From Isoetes taiwanensis (lineage: Eukaryota; Streptophyta; Lycopodiopsida; Isoetales; Isoetaceae), in the NCBI GenBank assembly GCA_021234155.1, contig JAJEKV010000109.1:1902764-1966763 (forward strand): a stretch of 64,000 nt of DNA. Direction: 5' to 3'. Within the stretch, counting starts at the first letter, position 1. Each line of letters begins with the position of its first letter. Below are positions 37,085 to 49,216 of this stretch, one piece after another. The translations under genes and the position numbers were made by a program. The notes beneath the pieces are model-generated. The model saw nothing but the letters and a program-made list of their open reading frames with translations. It had not been told where the DNA came from and did not search any database.

Positions 37085-38740
37085 TATTGCTGCTTCGTAG
37101 CCTTCACCAAGGCTTTTGACACTGTGCCTCGGGAAAAGTTATGGGCAAGATTGCAGCAGCTAGACGTCCGTGCCGAACTGTAGAACGCGGTGTGCAAGTT
37201 ATATGAGACATGCACCGGCCGGCTGCAACCAGCGAGCCAACCATTCGAGAGCAGTATCGTGGTCCGCCAGGGATGCCCTCTCTCTCCCACACTATTTGGT
37301 CTGTATATTGATCAGCTGGAAAGATGGCTCGTTAATAATGGAGGAACTGGGGCTCACCTCCTACACCAGATCATCAGCTGATCTATGCTGACGATGTGGA
37401 CCTCCTAGCACACACTCAGGCAGACATGCAACGCCACCTCGATGCCCTGGACATAGATTGCCAGATGACTGATATGCGCGTCAACTTAGCCAAAACCAAG
37501 GTAGTTCTGGTATCGTCCACACACCAGCCAAGGCCTCCAATCCTCACTTATCATGGCCAAACTGTTGAAGTGGTGTCCGCTTACAAATATTTGGGGGTGG
37601 AGTTCCCGTTGGCCATGAACTGGGACAATTCCATCCGGCTGCGAGCCACAGCAGGTTGGAAGGCACTCTATGCAATGGAGAACAATAGCCACAAGGGGCC
37701 CACCAATTGCACCTATTCAAGGTGCTAGTAGATAATGTGCTTTTGTACGGGGCCGAGGTTTGGGGCCCCATGATTTTCCTTGCCACTTGGAATGACGTGG
37801 TGCAGGTGCAGAAAGCTTTTTTGGCACAGGCTCTGGGGGTGAAGCCCACAGTCCCATACCAGATACTATTGCAGGAAGTTCCTTGCCTCTTCAAAGAGGG
37901 GCCCTTGACAGACACATCGTCTACTTCCAGGTGGTCAGCGTGGACGATACTCGTCTCCCTAACCTCGCTTACACTATGGCAATGGGGCCTCAATGCCTAA
38001 AAGCCTGCTGGCGGGAAAAGAGAGCTCAGTGGCTGGCCAGATGGAATGTGCAGGAGCACAGGTGCATCCAAGTGCAAATGGAGGCAGATCACCGCAGTCT
38101 CAGACAGTACCTTGATGCATGCTTCCTCAGTAAGCTATGGGATGCCAGCACCCATTGAATAGGTCAAGACGGTACATTATCAATGCCACATAAATTCCAT
38201 ATTGGAGCGGGGCCCGCAATGCTACCTGCGCACTCATCTACCCATGAAAAAATGCAGATCCATTGCCTCTATCCACACAGATGCACACCATCTCCGGATT
38301 GAGACAGGAGATGGGTTGGGGAGCTGCTTCAAGAGAGGCTTTGTCAGCACTGCCAAGTTGGAGTTGTGGAAGACGAATGCCACACCCTTCAGAGTTGTCC
38401 AGCATATGACAACATTCGGATATGCTACTGAAATGGGTCGTCCCTAGCCGGCCCCCTCAGATGAGATGATGCCGAAAGCACGAGCTCTGAGACGGAGGTT
38501 GGGCTCATACATTCAAGAGATCATGGATCACCGAGATCAGCTCGGTCCTCAGGCACGTATCTGATACATGCACATATTTCTATCTATATTTGTATTTGTA
38601 TTTTTTGACAGCAAACCTATTCCTGTCACGGTTTTTTCCCCAAACAACCCTTTGGGGCGGAGAGGGGTTTTTTAACCCGCCTCGGTTTGGGTCCCATAGG
38701 GCAATTGGTCTTGATGCGCTCTATTCTATTCTATTCTTAA
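37085..38740 (+). mobile_element. LINE lineage A, RT to 3' end (copy c)
   Basis: The plus strand opens inside RT with AFTKAFDTVPREKLWARLQQ (from about 37090). It continues VVRQGCPLSPTLFGLYIDQL (about 37260-37320) and, after a one-base frame change, LIYADDVDLLAHTQ with the catalytic YADD intact (37384-37395). VNLAKTKVVLVSS and YKYLGVEF follow. C-terminal pieces include LFKVLVDNVLLYGAEVWGP, RQYLDACFLSKLWDAS and QHCQVGVVEDECHTLQSCPA then YDNIR. The 3' UTR has the lineage stem-loop (about 38641-38673) and GGGTCCCATAGGGCAATTGG, and ends in CTCTATTCTATTCTATTCTT (38720-38739). It is 5' truncated with several frame breaks. Confidence 0.85.
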
Positions 38741-38744
38741 GGAT

Positions 38745-39480
38745 ATTAACTATAGGAATAGTTTTTATTTATTCTAGATGTGGTTACAAGGCATGGATAA
38801 ATATTTCCGTCTTTCTTTCTCTTTCTCTTGCTCCCCACAACCACTTTTTCGAGCACCACCATATCAATTCCTCCCCTTCCCGGGCTTGATTGTCCTCGAT
38901 CAAGAAATTATGTGGCAAATTTAACACAATCAAATCCATGATTGCAACCCTAGTTGAGTCCACAACTAGAAATAATCAAATCTAGCCCTTTAGGCTAACA
39001 ATTTTCAAGACCAACTATTATGCTGCAAGCATTACAATTGTCTTTATAGGTAAGTTTTAGCTTTAAAAATGGAAAGAATCGAGAGACAAACACCTTAAAT
39101 TCCTTTAAGATAACTTAACACAAATATTCAAAATTTGGCTTTTGTTTTTTAAGGAAAGTTTTTGGTTGAAGGAAAATATTCAATGTAACCACGAGAGAAT
39201 ACTCTCCAGCAACAAATTAAATCTGGGAAAGATTTAAAAAAAGACAATTTCACAAAACCACTAGATTTTTAAATCTGGCAACAATTCAATATTAAAGGTT
39301 TAGGCTTCAGGAATTATCAGAGTTTTGATATACCTGCAAACAAAGCATATGGCTTATAATATAATAGAGTAGAATTAAGATGATGTAGATGTGTACTGAA
39401 GAAGTTGTGACGTTCCACATATTTATACGCCTTTTTAAGTATAAATACATGACACGTCACTATGAATAATTAATGGCACA
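38745..39480. other. Intergenic, no gene seen
   Basis: AT-rich sequence without recognisable coding or repeat features. Confidence 0.45.
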
Positions 39481-39494
39481 TTAATTATTCATAA

Positions 39495-42488
39495 GCTAAG
39501 GTTAGCTATGTTAATAATTAAATTATAAAGGTGGAAAAGTGAGGAGGAAGGAGAACTGCCCCAAAGAGACAGCGATACCTCGACACTCCACAACAAACTC
39601 ACAGAAAAACTGCAACTCTACTGCTGTACAAACCGACCATCACCATCTACAACACCCAAGAAGTCCCGCCAAATGGCAAACTTCCGCTCTACTAATCCCG
39701 GGAACACCAGAAAGCTTTGAAATAGCTTGTACCTGAGTCGAGGAATCAGAGAGGTTGCAGGCTATTGAATCCCCTGAAAGATCCACAACCGCCGCCACTT
39801 CCAAATCAGCCACACCAACCAAGCCACGCACAGATGCAAGGCTTGCTTCCGCAAGAGCGGCCAAGCACCAGGATACACGTGAAGCAGCAATTGCTGGCTA
39901 GTCAATCTCACCTGAAACAGAGCCCTAACCCAATCCCGCTGCACCGCAAGTGGGGGCATAAAAACCGCATAATGCTCCACGGTCTCACAATGAAGGCCAC
40001 AACAAGGGCGAGAGGGCTCACACCCGCCTAAATCGACTCACAAGGGCATTCACCCCCGATACATCGGTGCACCACCGCCACGGAAATCCCTAACCTTCGT
40101 GGGGAAGTGAGCTCCATGTCCACGCCCAAACCGAAGCCATCGAGAACCCTAAGCCGCAGACCACTTGCCCGGCGGGGGCAGAGTGTCATGAATAGCCAAA
40201 GACCCTGTAACAAGACCGCACAAAACAAGAAGACACAACATCCGGATGAACCTTCCAAACCTCGCACCACCACATCATCCTAAGGGACTATAGGTATGTG
40301 TAGCGGAATACTCCCCCGCCACTTGTTCCCGTGATAGCCCTGCCAAGGCTCCCCTCAGCGAAAGCGAGCTCGAAAGAACTCCCAACGGGAAGCTAGCCGA
40401 CCACCCCAATACCAATCCTCCAAGGTGAGCACAAAGCAGCTTCGCCCAACGGGCCTCAAGGCAGAGCATGCACTCGGGCGCCCAAGGGCAAGTGCGCAGG
40501 GGAAAGAGGAACCCACAAGAAAGGAGAAGAGTGGTGATAAATTGAGGCATAATTTAGCCGGAAGAGCACACGCATGATCCCAAGCCCGCAACACCCCGCG
40601 GAGAAAAGGGGATGCACGGAAAAGGCCGAGACCATACAACAAAGGCCTGGGCAACTCCACATGCACATGATGACTTCCCAAACGCCACACAATGGCGAAG
40701 AGATCGCAAATAACAAATACCACACCAGGAGAAGATGCTCCATCCTGCGCAATGCTCCAAACAAACTTGAGACCAACACCTTACTATGCAAAGCCAAATC
40801 CAGAATGGCCAAGCCCCCATCCTCCCCGGGCGGAGACACTTCCACCAAGCCACTTTAACAACCGCCCCTTCATCATCCCCGCCCCACAAAAAATTCGAAC
40901 AATCTTATCCAAAGCCCGTGATCTTACCCCTCGAGCTAACATCGCAGATGTCGATACACATGAGTGCTACAAAGTACCGACTTGGCAATAGTGATCCTAC
41001 CCGCCATGGACAACTTGCTACCCTTCCACCAATTGAGGTGTTTCGCAACCCCCGCAAAATCTCATTCCACACCCTCCCTATGGAAACATCTCCTCCAAAG
41101 GGAATACCCAACAGCCTTAGTACACACATTACCCCCCGAAGCACCTCCCAAGGGAATAGAGCCAAACAAGGGGAGGCGAGTCACCGGGCCCATAATGTGG
41201 AGCACTTACCCCAATTCAAGAATGCCCGAGGCCAAGGAGAAAGTATCCAAAGAAACCCTTCACATTCCGCAAAAATTCCTCTCTTCGCCACCAAGAAGAG
41301 GAAAGTGTCATCGGGCAAACCGGTTAATAATCTGGCTGGCTACCATCCCGCATGCGAAGCCCACCCACCACCCCTCCTCCACTGCAGCCCAAAAATAATC
41401 GAGACAAGGCCTCCGCCACAATCAGAAAAAAAATCCGGCCAAAGGGCACCCCCGACGCACCCTCCGCCTAAGGAGAAAAAAGGGCGGAGGGTTCACCCCG
41501 CACACCATCGTAGCTCGGGCCGACCTATGCTATGCACTTCATGATCGTCTCGTAAAAGCGTGGACCACAGCCCCAATGCTAACATCATGGCGGACAAGAA
41601 CTCCCAACGGACGCTATCGTAAGCTTTGGCTAAGATAGGCAATGCCTTGACCTGTTCTCCGCCCAATAAAGGCCCTCATAAGCCTGCGGCAACATTAGTC
41701 AAAATGTTCCTCCTGGGGACAAACCCAGATCGCACCTTACTAATGGAAGAAGTCAACACCGGCTTCAACTTCTCTCACGCGGGGCTTTCGCAATAATCTT
41801 ATACACGAGGGACAACAAGGAGATAGGCCTCCAATCATTAAAGTAGAAGGTCATTAACCTTAGGAATCAAGGATTCAAGATCCTATCCATTTGAGAAGAT
41901 CTGCAAAGAACTCAAGATACACACGGTACAATGCACTCACCAGCCCACTCCCAATAAGTCCGAAAGAACTTCACAGTTATGCCATCCAGCCCGGGACATT
42001 TATCCTTGGCCATGCACATACATGCCTCTCGCTAAATCCTCTCTGAGAGCTCCCGCTTCCAAGCTCTCACGTTGGTGAGGCGTAATAGATGGCTTAATGA
42101 CCCCCAAAACAAGCTCCCCGTGATCTCCCGCCATAGGGAAGAGTGTGTCGTCGCGAAAACCCCCGAGAAATGAGCATGCACATACCTCTGCAAATCAGCG
42201 GGATCCTCCAAAGTCCGCCATCGCAAAGCAAGGGACGCCATAGATGCTTTGATATCGCCACGCTTAGCCGCCCAAGAACACCGACGAACTTGTGTCCCCC
42301 TCCTTCAACCATGTAAGGGTCACGCCTTCACACGCCCCTCCCGCACTTTAACCTCGCCCCAGAGCAACAATACGCTGCGACACCGCATTCTCCCTAATGC
42401 CATCGGAAGGTTGCTCAATCTTCTCCAACTCCTCGATAGAGACCATGCAACTCCTGCCGCCTCCTGCCAGACACGCCTACCAAAGACC
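39495..42488 (-). mobile_element. L1-type LINE, RT and zf-RVT part (forward segment)
   Basis: On the minus strand the segment begins near 42488 with QEAAGVAWSLSRSWRRL and continues RWRTLEDPADLQRYVHAHFS (42241-42150). It goes on to KCPGLDGITVKFFRTYWEW and DWRPISLLSLVYKIIAK (about 42000-41800). The RT catalytic FADD box is hit by an inserted base (about 41310). RLLGIPFGGDVSIGRVWNEI lies at about 41130-41070 and GGLAILDLALHSKVLV at about 40815. The C-terminal zinc-finger-like region has HCETVEHYAVFMPPLAVQRD (about 39990) and WLVWLIWKWRR. Frameshifts are numerous. The matching endonuclease piece lies next to it in opposite orientation. Confidence 0.85.
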
Positions 42489-43156
42489 TTGGCTTGGAGG
42501 ATGGTGTGCGTGTCAATTACTCCGCAGCCAGGCATGAGTTTGGTCGGTGGGCAATAATTAAGTGGTTGGAGGGAGGGCAAGAGTGGGGATTGTTAATGTT
42601 TATGCCCCTAATCAGCCTTTCTCGCCAGGTGCTTTATGGGCCACATCCGAACAAGTTCGCGAGCCCTTGGTGGGTTGCGTGTCGCTTGGTTGCTATTAGG
42701 GGACTTCAATATGGTAGAGCGAGTAGAGGATCGCCTGCTCGGAACCCGTGTTGTGCATAGGTTTGAGAGGGACCAAAGGGTCTCGTTTGTTGCGTGATTT
42801 GGCCTTGGTTGAGGTCCCCGGGACTTGTCTTTCACTTATTGTAATAGGCGATTGGTGCAGTGCGGCGTATGCTAGGCATGACCGGTGCTATGCTTCCCCA
42901 TGCGACCAATGGTGTGCCCTCTTTGCCGAGTAACATTCTCGCCTACCTCCATTTCTCGATCATTACCCTCGGGTTTTGTCCAACAAAAGTCGAGTGCGGT
43001 TGCCTCTCGGCCCTCTAGGACGGTGTTCCATTTGAACACCCGGCTTCTGGCTGATGCGGATTTCTCGACCCAGTGCCAGGAGTTGTGGCTTGATACCTTT
43101 TCATCTCTGAAAGGGTATGTCTGGTATGGTGACTGCGTTGGCCACGGTGAAGCACC
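42489..43156 (+). mobile_element. L1-type LINE, endonuclease part (inverted 5' segment)
   Basis: The plus strand reads an apurinic-endonuclease-like domain. RHEFGRWAIIKWLEGG is at about 42528-42575, VNVYAPNQPFSP at about 42592, and the catalytic-type motif WLLLGDFNMVERVEDR at about 42686-42733. It then runs toward FHLNTRLLADADFSTQCQEL plus WLDTF (about 43030-43100), the usual spacer before RT. The order and orientation relative to the neighbouring RT segment are what a twin-primed insertion would leave. An 11-bp word ATTATTCATAA at 43157-43167 and 39484-39494 may be the target duplication. Confidence 0.78.
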
Positions 43157-43169
43157 ATTATTCATAAAT

Positions 43170-45020
43170 GGTTAAAGAACATTTGAGACAAAGAACATGA
43201 TTATGCCAATTCTATTTGGTTTGGGCATTGAACTTCAGATGTTTCTTCTCAATATATGTGCAATTCATAAACAAAACAAGACAAAACAGCACAAAATGGA
43301 CCCCTATTTCAAAACATTAATACGGCTCCACACATGGAACAACCAATCAAGAAACAAGAAAACACACTCTTAGGTCCTCCCCAAAGGGCAACCCCTTGTG
43401 CGTAACACCTTGTTTGGATTGCTTGAAGGGCAAACTCTTTGTTTTGGATTGCTTGAAGGATAAAACCTTTGGAGGTGGGCTCATGGTATATGTCATTTGA
43501 TGCCTCTTGATGTACTATTTAGATGGGCCAGATTGAAAAGCGGAGTCACGTTAGTCAATGTGACTATATTTGAGCTAGTTGTCATTGATCTTTGTGAGGG
43601 CGCGTGAGCTTTTATTTTCAAGCTTTTATTTCCACTATTGATTTGCGTTGTGATATTCGCTTTGCCTTCCCATATCCTTCCCTTATACTAAATCTCTTGC
43701 AAAAAAGGGTAAGCTACTATTTTGTAGGTTGCACAGGTCGGCACTTGCAAAAAAGGGTAAGCTACTATTTTACAGGTCGCACATAGAGTAAAGAGTCGAT
43801 TTGCATTGTGATATGTGATTTGCATTGTGATACATAAGCTGGATGCTCCCATACCTCTAGCCCAAGCCACCCTCGCATGCTTTGGATTTGGTTGTCTAGT
43901 CTTCGCATGAAGAGCTTGTATTTGGAAGCCCTCCAAGCAAAAACTAGGGAACACAATTTCAGCACATTCAGCTGATCCTTGCATCTTAGACGTGATCCTC
44001 CATGAATGATGGGACTACTTAGATACAACAAAGGCAACAAGAAGACAAGATCTGTGTGCCGTAGAATACATGGCCTGAGGCTGCGTCTGCAAAAAGCATG
44101 AAATTTATATTCATTTAGTCTGATACTCCACTGAGAAAAAGAACAAATACTTTCATACTGCAGAGCTGCAATGCTTTTGATTTTCCAAACTAGCAGACAA
44201 GAACCCACAGCTCTATAGGAAGTGCTTGCCAACGCTTATGCCTAATGCCTTTTATCAATTACAAACTTCGTTTATTACCTTAGCACATCCATTTCTGTTT
44301 CTAGCTGCAACTTTAAATGTTTGTATTTGTGCAAAGCACCATTTGCCTTGTTCATATCATTCTTTCAAGCTCTTTATTGGATGGTATGTAGCAACGTCGT
44401 CAAAGCAACTTCTATTAGCTTGGACTAGATTGTCCCCTTCAAAACTTATCAATATATCAATCTCGTTCTAAACTTTGCTAGCTCGGATTTTTCCTTAACA
44501 AATCCTAAAACAATCAACAATAACATGATAGGTAACATGGGGCAACCCATAGTGTGATATCACCACCTTCTTTTTTGTTGATTCTTGTGGATATTTTGGA
44601 GGCTCTTGGAAGGATGTATTGTTCATGTTAGAGCAAAACCATTATCTGTCCACCAGATTGAGCCCTTTGCCAGGACCATTGAATATATACAAAATTGAGC
44701 TTGAAATGGCCAATTGGATGGCTGCTAAAATGAATATATACAAAATTGAGCTTGAAATGGCTGCTAGATAATTTGAAGATGCGCTAAACCAGAGATGCAA
44801 AACCGTCGAATGCCCACCAAATTGAGCTTGGACCACCGAATGTCCACCAAATTGAGCTTGGCCTAGATTGAATGTCCATAAATTGAGTTTGAAATGGCCA
44901 ATAGCATGAATGTCCACCAAATTGACCTTGAAATAGCCAATCGGATGAAATCCTGCTAATAGGAAAGAAAAACCACGAAAATGCTACATTAGATAACTTG
45001 AGGATGCACTAATGTTAAGT
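43170..45020. other. Intergenic with small tandem repeats, no gene
   Basis: A 48-bp tandem duplication starts CTTGCAAAAAAGGGTAAGCT at 43696 and again at 43744. A GATTTGCATTGTGATA word is doubled near 43800. At 44640-44940 the word ACCAAATTGAGCTTG or AAATTGAGCTTGAAATGG recurs about seven times, including a 51-bp period (44681 and 44732). No coding feature is seen. Confidence 0.5.
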
Positions 45021-45024
45021 TCTA

Positions 45025-45119
45025 TGGAATGGCAAGAGAGAGGCCATTCCCTGTGTCGCAGGAGCGGCTGTAGCCAGCTGCTCCTGCCACACAAGGAATG
45101 GCCGACCTCGGCCATTCCA
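45025..45119. repeat. 95-nt near-perfect foldback
   Basis: GGCCATTCCCTGTGTCGCAG followed by GAGCGGCTG pairs across a TAGC loop with CAGCTGCTCCTG-CCACACAA-GGAATGGCC (26 of 29 positions). An outer pair TGGAATGGC/GGCCATTCCA extends the stem beyond an asymmetric internal loop. The size and shape resemble a plant miRNA precursor or a very short foldback MITE. No mature product can be named from sequence alone. Confidence 0.7.
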
Positions 45120-45593
45120 CGATGTCAAGGAAAGAAGGAAGACTATGGCTTCAAGAAAAGCTTGGAAAGTTCTTCTAATTTTTATTTGTTTTACCCAAGA
45201 TCAAAGAAAGCATGAGATAACCAATCAAAAAATCGCATGCAGCAGAGGCTATTTTCACTTCCAAGAGCTTGCAAGGGTTTGGCGATGCCTGGATATCCAT
45301 CAAAATACCCTGTTCTTCTGTTAGACCTTGTAAAGTAGAGGCACGCATACTCCAGATGTTGCTCTGTGTTACGGTCCAAGGGCTAGTCATGCTTGCAGGC
45401 TTTGGGACTGGGAGTTTGCTTTGGAAGTGCCATCGGGTGGCCTGGGAATGTTCCAAAGAGCAGTTACCGCCTAGGTGTGGCGTATGGATTTTTTTTTAAA
45501 TGGCATTTGTTTCGTATGCTAAGTTGGCATTTAAATAAATTATAAAGGCCTCTTTAAAAACCACTTAGGCCCAGATTCCACCGAACGGGCGTC

Positions 45594-46474
45594 TGTTACC
45601 TCTGGAGTCTCGATCTTCCACCCTAAATACCAGGGCCACCATTCCACTACAATTCCGTCAATTCTTCAGCAATACACAGCCACATCCAGATGGCAGATTT
45701 TTATCACAGTACCAGCAAACTCCCGGGGGATCTTGCCCGGGAGTAAAATCTCTGATAATTGCCGCCACATCAGGAACTGCCGGGGTGTGATGGAATCGCA
45801 AAACTTAGAAAAAATGCTACTTGGACTTCTGCAATTCGTCCAGGTATGAACTTCCGGCTCAGTGGAATCTGGGCCTTAACCATTGCCTTATGGGGTATGA
45901 GATGGCATCACTTGATTGGATCAAGTGTTAAAAGAGCGAACAAGTTTGTAGCATCGCGGACTGATAGTAGGCGGCTGGATCTGATAGGAAAGGCCGGATC
46001 TAAATATAGGGAGCTCGGTTTGGGCTCAGATAAAGGCCCACAAGCCTTTTTCTGCCTATTCTTGGGCCTAGTAGCTCTATATAAGGAATTGGAGATGGTT
46101 TTGGAGATCACAGTTTTGCCATTGGAGCCAAGCAATTGGAGCATCCTGCTCTTCCTTACTGCTTGATCTTCTATTTCTGAGTGTTCTAACCCATTTCGAA
46201 TTGATTGAGGGTTAATTCGAATTGTTCCGAGTTGCTCCATAATTTGATGCTTGCTTGTGGAGTTGTTCCGTTCTTGGAGCGTTCTTGACTCTTCTTTGAG
46301 CAATGCTGCCACTGCAGTCTTGAGTTCTTGTAATAGAACTTCTGAGGCTGGGCTTCAGACTGATCCTGGGGATCAGTAACGGTTGTGCATGGGGAGTTCT
46401 GGGAACTCGCATTCGAGGGGAAATCTGGGAGTTCTAGGTAGCACAATTCGTCCTACTTTGTGTAGGTTATGACA
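45594..46474 (+). mobile_element. 5' LTR of an LTR retrotransposon
   Basis: The right end, ..GTTATGACA (46474), is followed by AA/TTTGGTATCAGAGC, the standard primer-binding site. A TATA box CTATATAAGG sits at 46076-46085, and the R/U5 region follows. The left boundary is uncertain; TG dinucleotides at 45594 or 45786 are candidates. A 3' LTR was not found. Confidence 0.65.
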
Positions 46475-46477
46475 ATT

Positions 46478-46489
46478 TGGTATCAGAGC
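46478..46489 (+). other. Retrotransposon primer-binding site (tRNA-iMet)
   Basis: TGGTATCAGAGC is complementary to the 3' end of plant initiator methionine tRNA and is the usual primer-binding site of plant LTR retrotransposons. It lies three bases after the LTR end and 14 bases before the gag ATG. Confidence 0.88.
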
Positions 46490-46502
46490 ACGGTTTGGAG
46501 CC

Positions 46503-47170
46503 ATGGCTGATCCAACGCAGGGAATGGCGCAGCCAATTGACGGGTTGCCCGCTATAGCATTGACCGATGGCATAGTACCTGCCCTCCGGGCCATCCGCTT
46601 GGAAGACTTGCCTGTGTTCGACTTTGAAATGATGTTGCGGGCACAACCCGGTGTAGGGTTGTCAGTTCCTTCTATAACTGCTGTTGGTGTACAGCCTCCT
46701 ACTAGTACCAGACACTCTGGGGTAATCCAATTCCACAAGCGGGCTTGGGGGTGAGTGTTGTTATCAGTGGAGTAGGTTCTGGGAGCAGTACAACAACACC
46801 AATACTGGCGACTACGACAGCGATTACTACTATACCAGGGGGTTCTCAGGATGAGAAATCTTTGATTGCTAGAACCTTGGACAATATGCAAAGATAAATG
46901 AACCGATGGATTACTGAGAGTGCTTACTGAGAGTGCTGCCGGAGAGCAACGCCTTAAAGAATTTCGTGTTCTCTCATGCAGAACTCTAGGAGTGATGCAA
47001 ACAACTCTACAACCCAAACAGTACGAGGTATTGCAAGGGGACGGGTGGCTGTGAGTGCACCACTTGGAGTTGGTCGCACTATGCCAGACACAGCAAACCG
47101 AGCTGTAAGTGAGTCTTCCGAGGAGACCTTGAATGGACTCATATGTTCTTCTCTTCAATTTAACATGATA
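46503..47170 (+). pseudogene. gag remnant behind the LTR
   Basis: An ATG at 46503 opens MADPTQGMAQPIDGLPAIAL and stays in frame for 83 codons to 46754. Colinear pieces follow in other frames: LIARTLDNMQ and RWITESA, then MQNSRSDANNSTTQTVRGIA RGRV-type sequence at 46976-47210. The content (polar, low-complexity, just after the primer-binding site) fits the start of gag. No zinc knuckle or pol follows, so the element is truncated near 47.2 kb. A 261-codon frame on the other strand (46373-47158) is its antisense shadow. Confidence 0.55.
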
Positions 47171-47209
47171 AAACAGCTAAACCAACACTGCAGTAGGACA
47201 CTTAACCTA

Positions 47210-48830
47210 TAAAAACATGCATGGCGGACACTTAACAAAACTTCATGACATGCACATAATGTTATACAAATGATACGCCCATGCACAACAAAGTAGGGCT
47301 CCAAAAGTAGCTTTTGCGCCTACAAACCATCAGCTCCTTAGCCTAGTCACATATTCTCAAATAGCCTGCATACACATAGGTTTAGATGATAAAAGATGGC
47401 GGTTCCTTACAAACAATTGAACAGAAATGCATGCCATTATCTCCCAACTAAAGCTAAAAAAGCTCCATCTGCAGAAAATGCAAGGCTATTAATGGATCCC
47501 TGGCTCTGTCAAGTAAGTATAAAATAAGCCACAAACAACTTATTTCTTGCACAAAATATTGCCAAAGTTCGAAAGGACTATTGAACTCACCTTACTTACC
47601 TTACTGGATCGTGCATGGGCCACATCAAACAAACAATTACCAGTGTGTTCAAATGCCTTAGTTTTGGTACTACAAAAGCTGATATTACATCAGCCATGTC
47701 ACTACATTAGCATCACTACTTTCCATTAGAGAAATCCTTAAATATTGAGAATATGCATGTTGAAATTACAACACTGGAGGATTGAATCAGCCCCCGGTTA
47801 AGAAGCAAATGCCCCTAAAAGGAAGGTCATCAGAAGTTTGAACACCCTTTTTCTTCCTTGTAATTTTTTGAACATCCCCTATAATTTTTTGAGCAAGAGA
47901 GTTATGCCACAGATAAGTGCCCTTCTTCTGCAATCCAATCTGGTTTATAAGAAGATCCATGTTCTGGTCCATAACAGAAATTCCTTGCCGGAGGAAAAAG
48001 GCAAACGTCAAATGTGAAGAAAAGGCAAGACAGGGCAGAGGATGGCTATGGCATCAGAAAAACGCCCGGCCCAGTGCTCTAGCCGAAAAAACCCTAAAGA
48101 AAGATAAAACACTAAAGAAAGATAATGATCAAATATTTCTATACCTTGAAATCTGATGGCGTTGTTTGCAGAAGATCTGACTGAAGATGGTTCCATTTTC
48201 TTTCCCTGGTGCAGCTATGCCAATGTCTCTTTTGTTGCATCTAATTGCTAGCTCATTTGTTATATCCCACCCTGTTATGCATTGAAGAAGGGATTCTGTG
48301 CATTTTGATTTGGCCATCCATTACCTCATTATGTAGCTCATGCCCCCGTTCTGGTTCTGTGTTTCATAATCCTATAATTCGTGTACCGTTTCCTCTTCCT
48401 ATAGCCAATATGCTGACAAATACATCTGCCTGTGTGAAAAAGCTTCTCGAAAATCCTACACCACCTATAGAGCGCTCAATCAAGCATGCACATTTTTGTA
48501 AGGCAAAGGCAGTTTATATGCTTCCATATACAGAATTGGACAAAGAATTGGACAGTACACTATTTTTCTCTAAACAGAAGGAAAACACAGAGGAAGGAAA
48601 CACAGAGCCATGATCCACCATAAGCTAGAAAAGGGTTGCATGCAAAAGGAAGCCTGGATGCGTTAGTGCGCGCAATGCCCTAAACTGGTTTTGGAATACA
48701 GTTCGGCTATTCTTCGGCTATTGTTGTTGTGTGCCCATTCAAAAAGAGGTTACAAGGAAAACAAGGTGCTGTGCACGGAGGGTTGCCCTCCGTGACCTGA
48801 GAGTAAAATGGCTTAAATCACACTTCAAAG
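47210..48830. other. Intergenic, no gene assigned
   Basis: Short frames occur (plus 48245-48613, 122 codons; minus 48129-48317 and 47787-48011), but none has a domain I recognise and they do not join with convincing splice sites. Confidence 0.35.
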
Positions 48831-48834
48831 TCAT

Positions 48835-48885
48835 GTTTTCGAGCATATACTGACATATACTTGGAATATGCCACAAACCCACATG
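48835..48885 (+). repeat. Family B fragment, diverged
   Basis: CGAGCATATACTGACATATA, then CTTGGAATATGCCACAAACCCACATGG-type words, match the body of family B (CAGCATAT..GGATATGCCCACAAACCCACATAA). The 3' hairpin is missing because Copia RT sequence starts at 48886. Confidence 0.5.
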
Positions 48886-49216
48886 GATGAGACATTTTCC
48901 CCCTGTTCCAAAGCTAAGTTGAGTTTTCATTATTGCATAGTAGCTGAACATGGTCTTAGTATCAAGCAGATGGATGTCAAGGTTGTTTTTCTTAATTTAA
49001 AATTAGAAGAGGAAGTGTACATGAGGCAGGCACCTAGTTTCATCTCAGCAGGGCAAGAGCAGCTTGTTTACAAACTTCAGAAAGCCATTTAAGGCTTAAA
49101 ACAGTCTTCTCGTCAATGGTACAAAACAATCCATATATTTCTCTTCAAAAAAAGATTCACAAGGAGCCAATCAGATTGGAATATGTACTAAGTCTTCTCT
49201 CAATTTGTAATATTGG
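48886..49216 (+). mobile_element. Copia RT fragment, left part
   Basis: The plus strand reads DETFSP, then SIKQMDVKVVFLNLKLEEEV and YM (48960-49025), then QLVYKLQKAI, a stop, and GLKQSSRQWY (about 49093-49122), all colinear Copia RT motifs. It runs into SQFVILV exactly where a retroposon is inserted (49217). The fragment is short, isolated and has stops. Confidence 0.8.

Noticed and set aside
40786-41544. 252-codon plus-strand frame rich in P, S, H and K
   Set aside because: Antisense to the L1 RT/zinc-finger region (RLLGIPFGGDVSI etc. on the minus strand). Composition reflects the W/G-rich LINE strand.
44640-44940. Possible CRISPR-like array because of the repeated AAATTGAGCTTG word
   Set aside because: Spacing is irregular, repeats are imperfect, and the setting is plant nuclear DNA. 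It is a degenerate tandem repeat.
46373-47158. 261-codon minus-strand frame, the longest outside the purine tract apart from EF-1alpha
   Set aside because: It runs antisense through the LTR end, primer-binding site and gag start, has no recognisable motif, and is best explained as a shadow.
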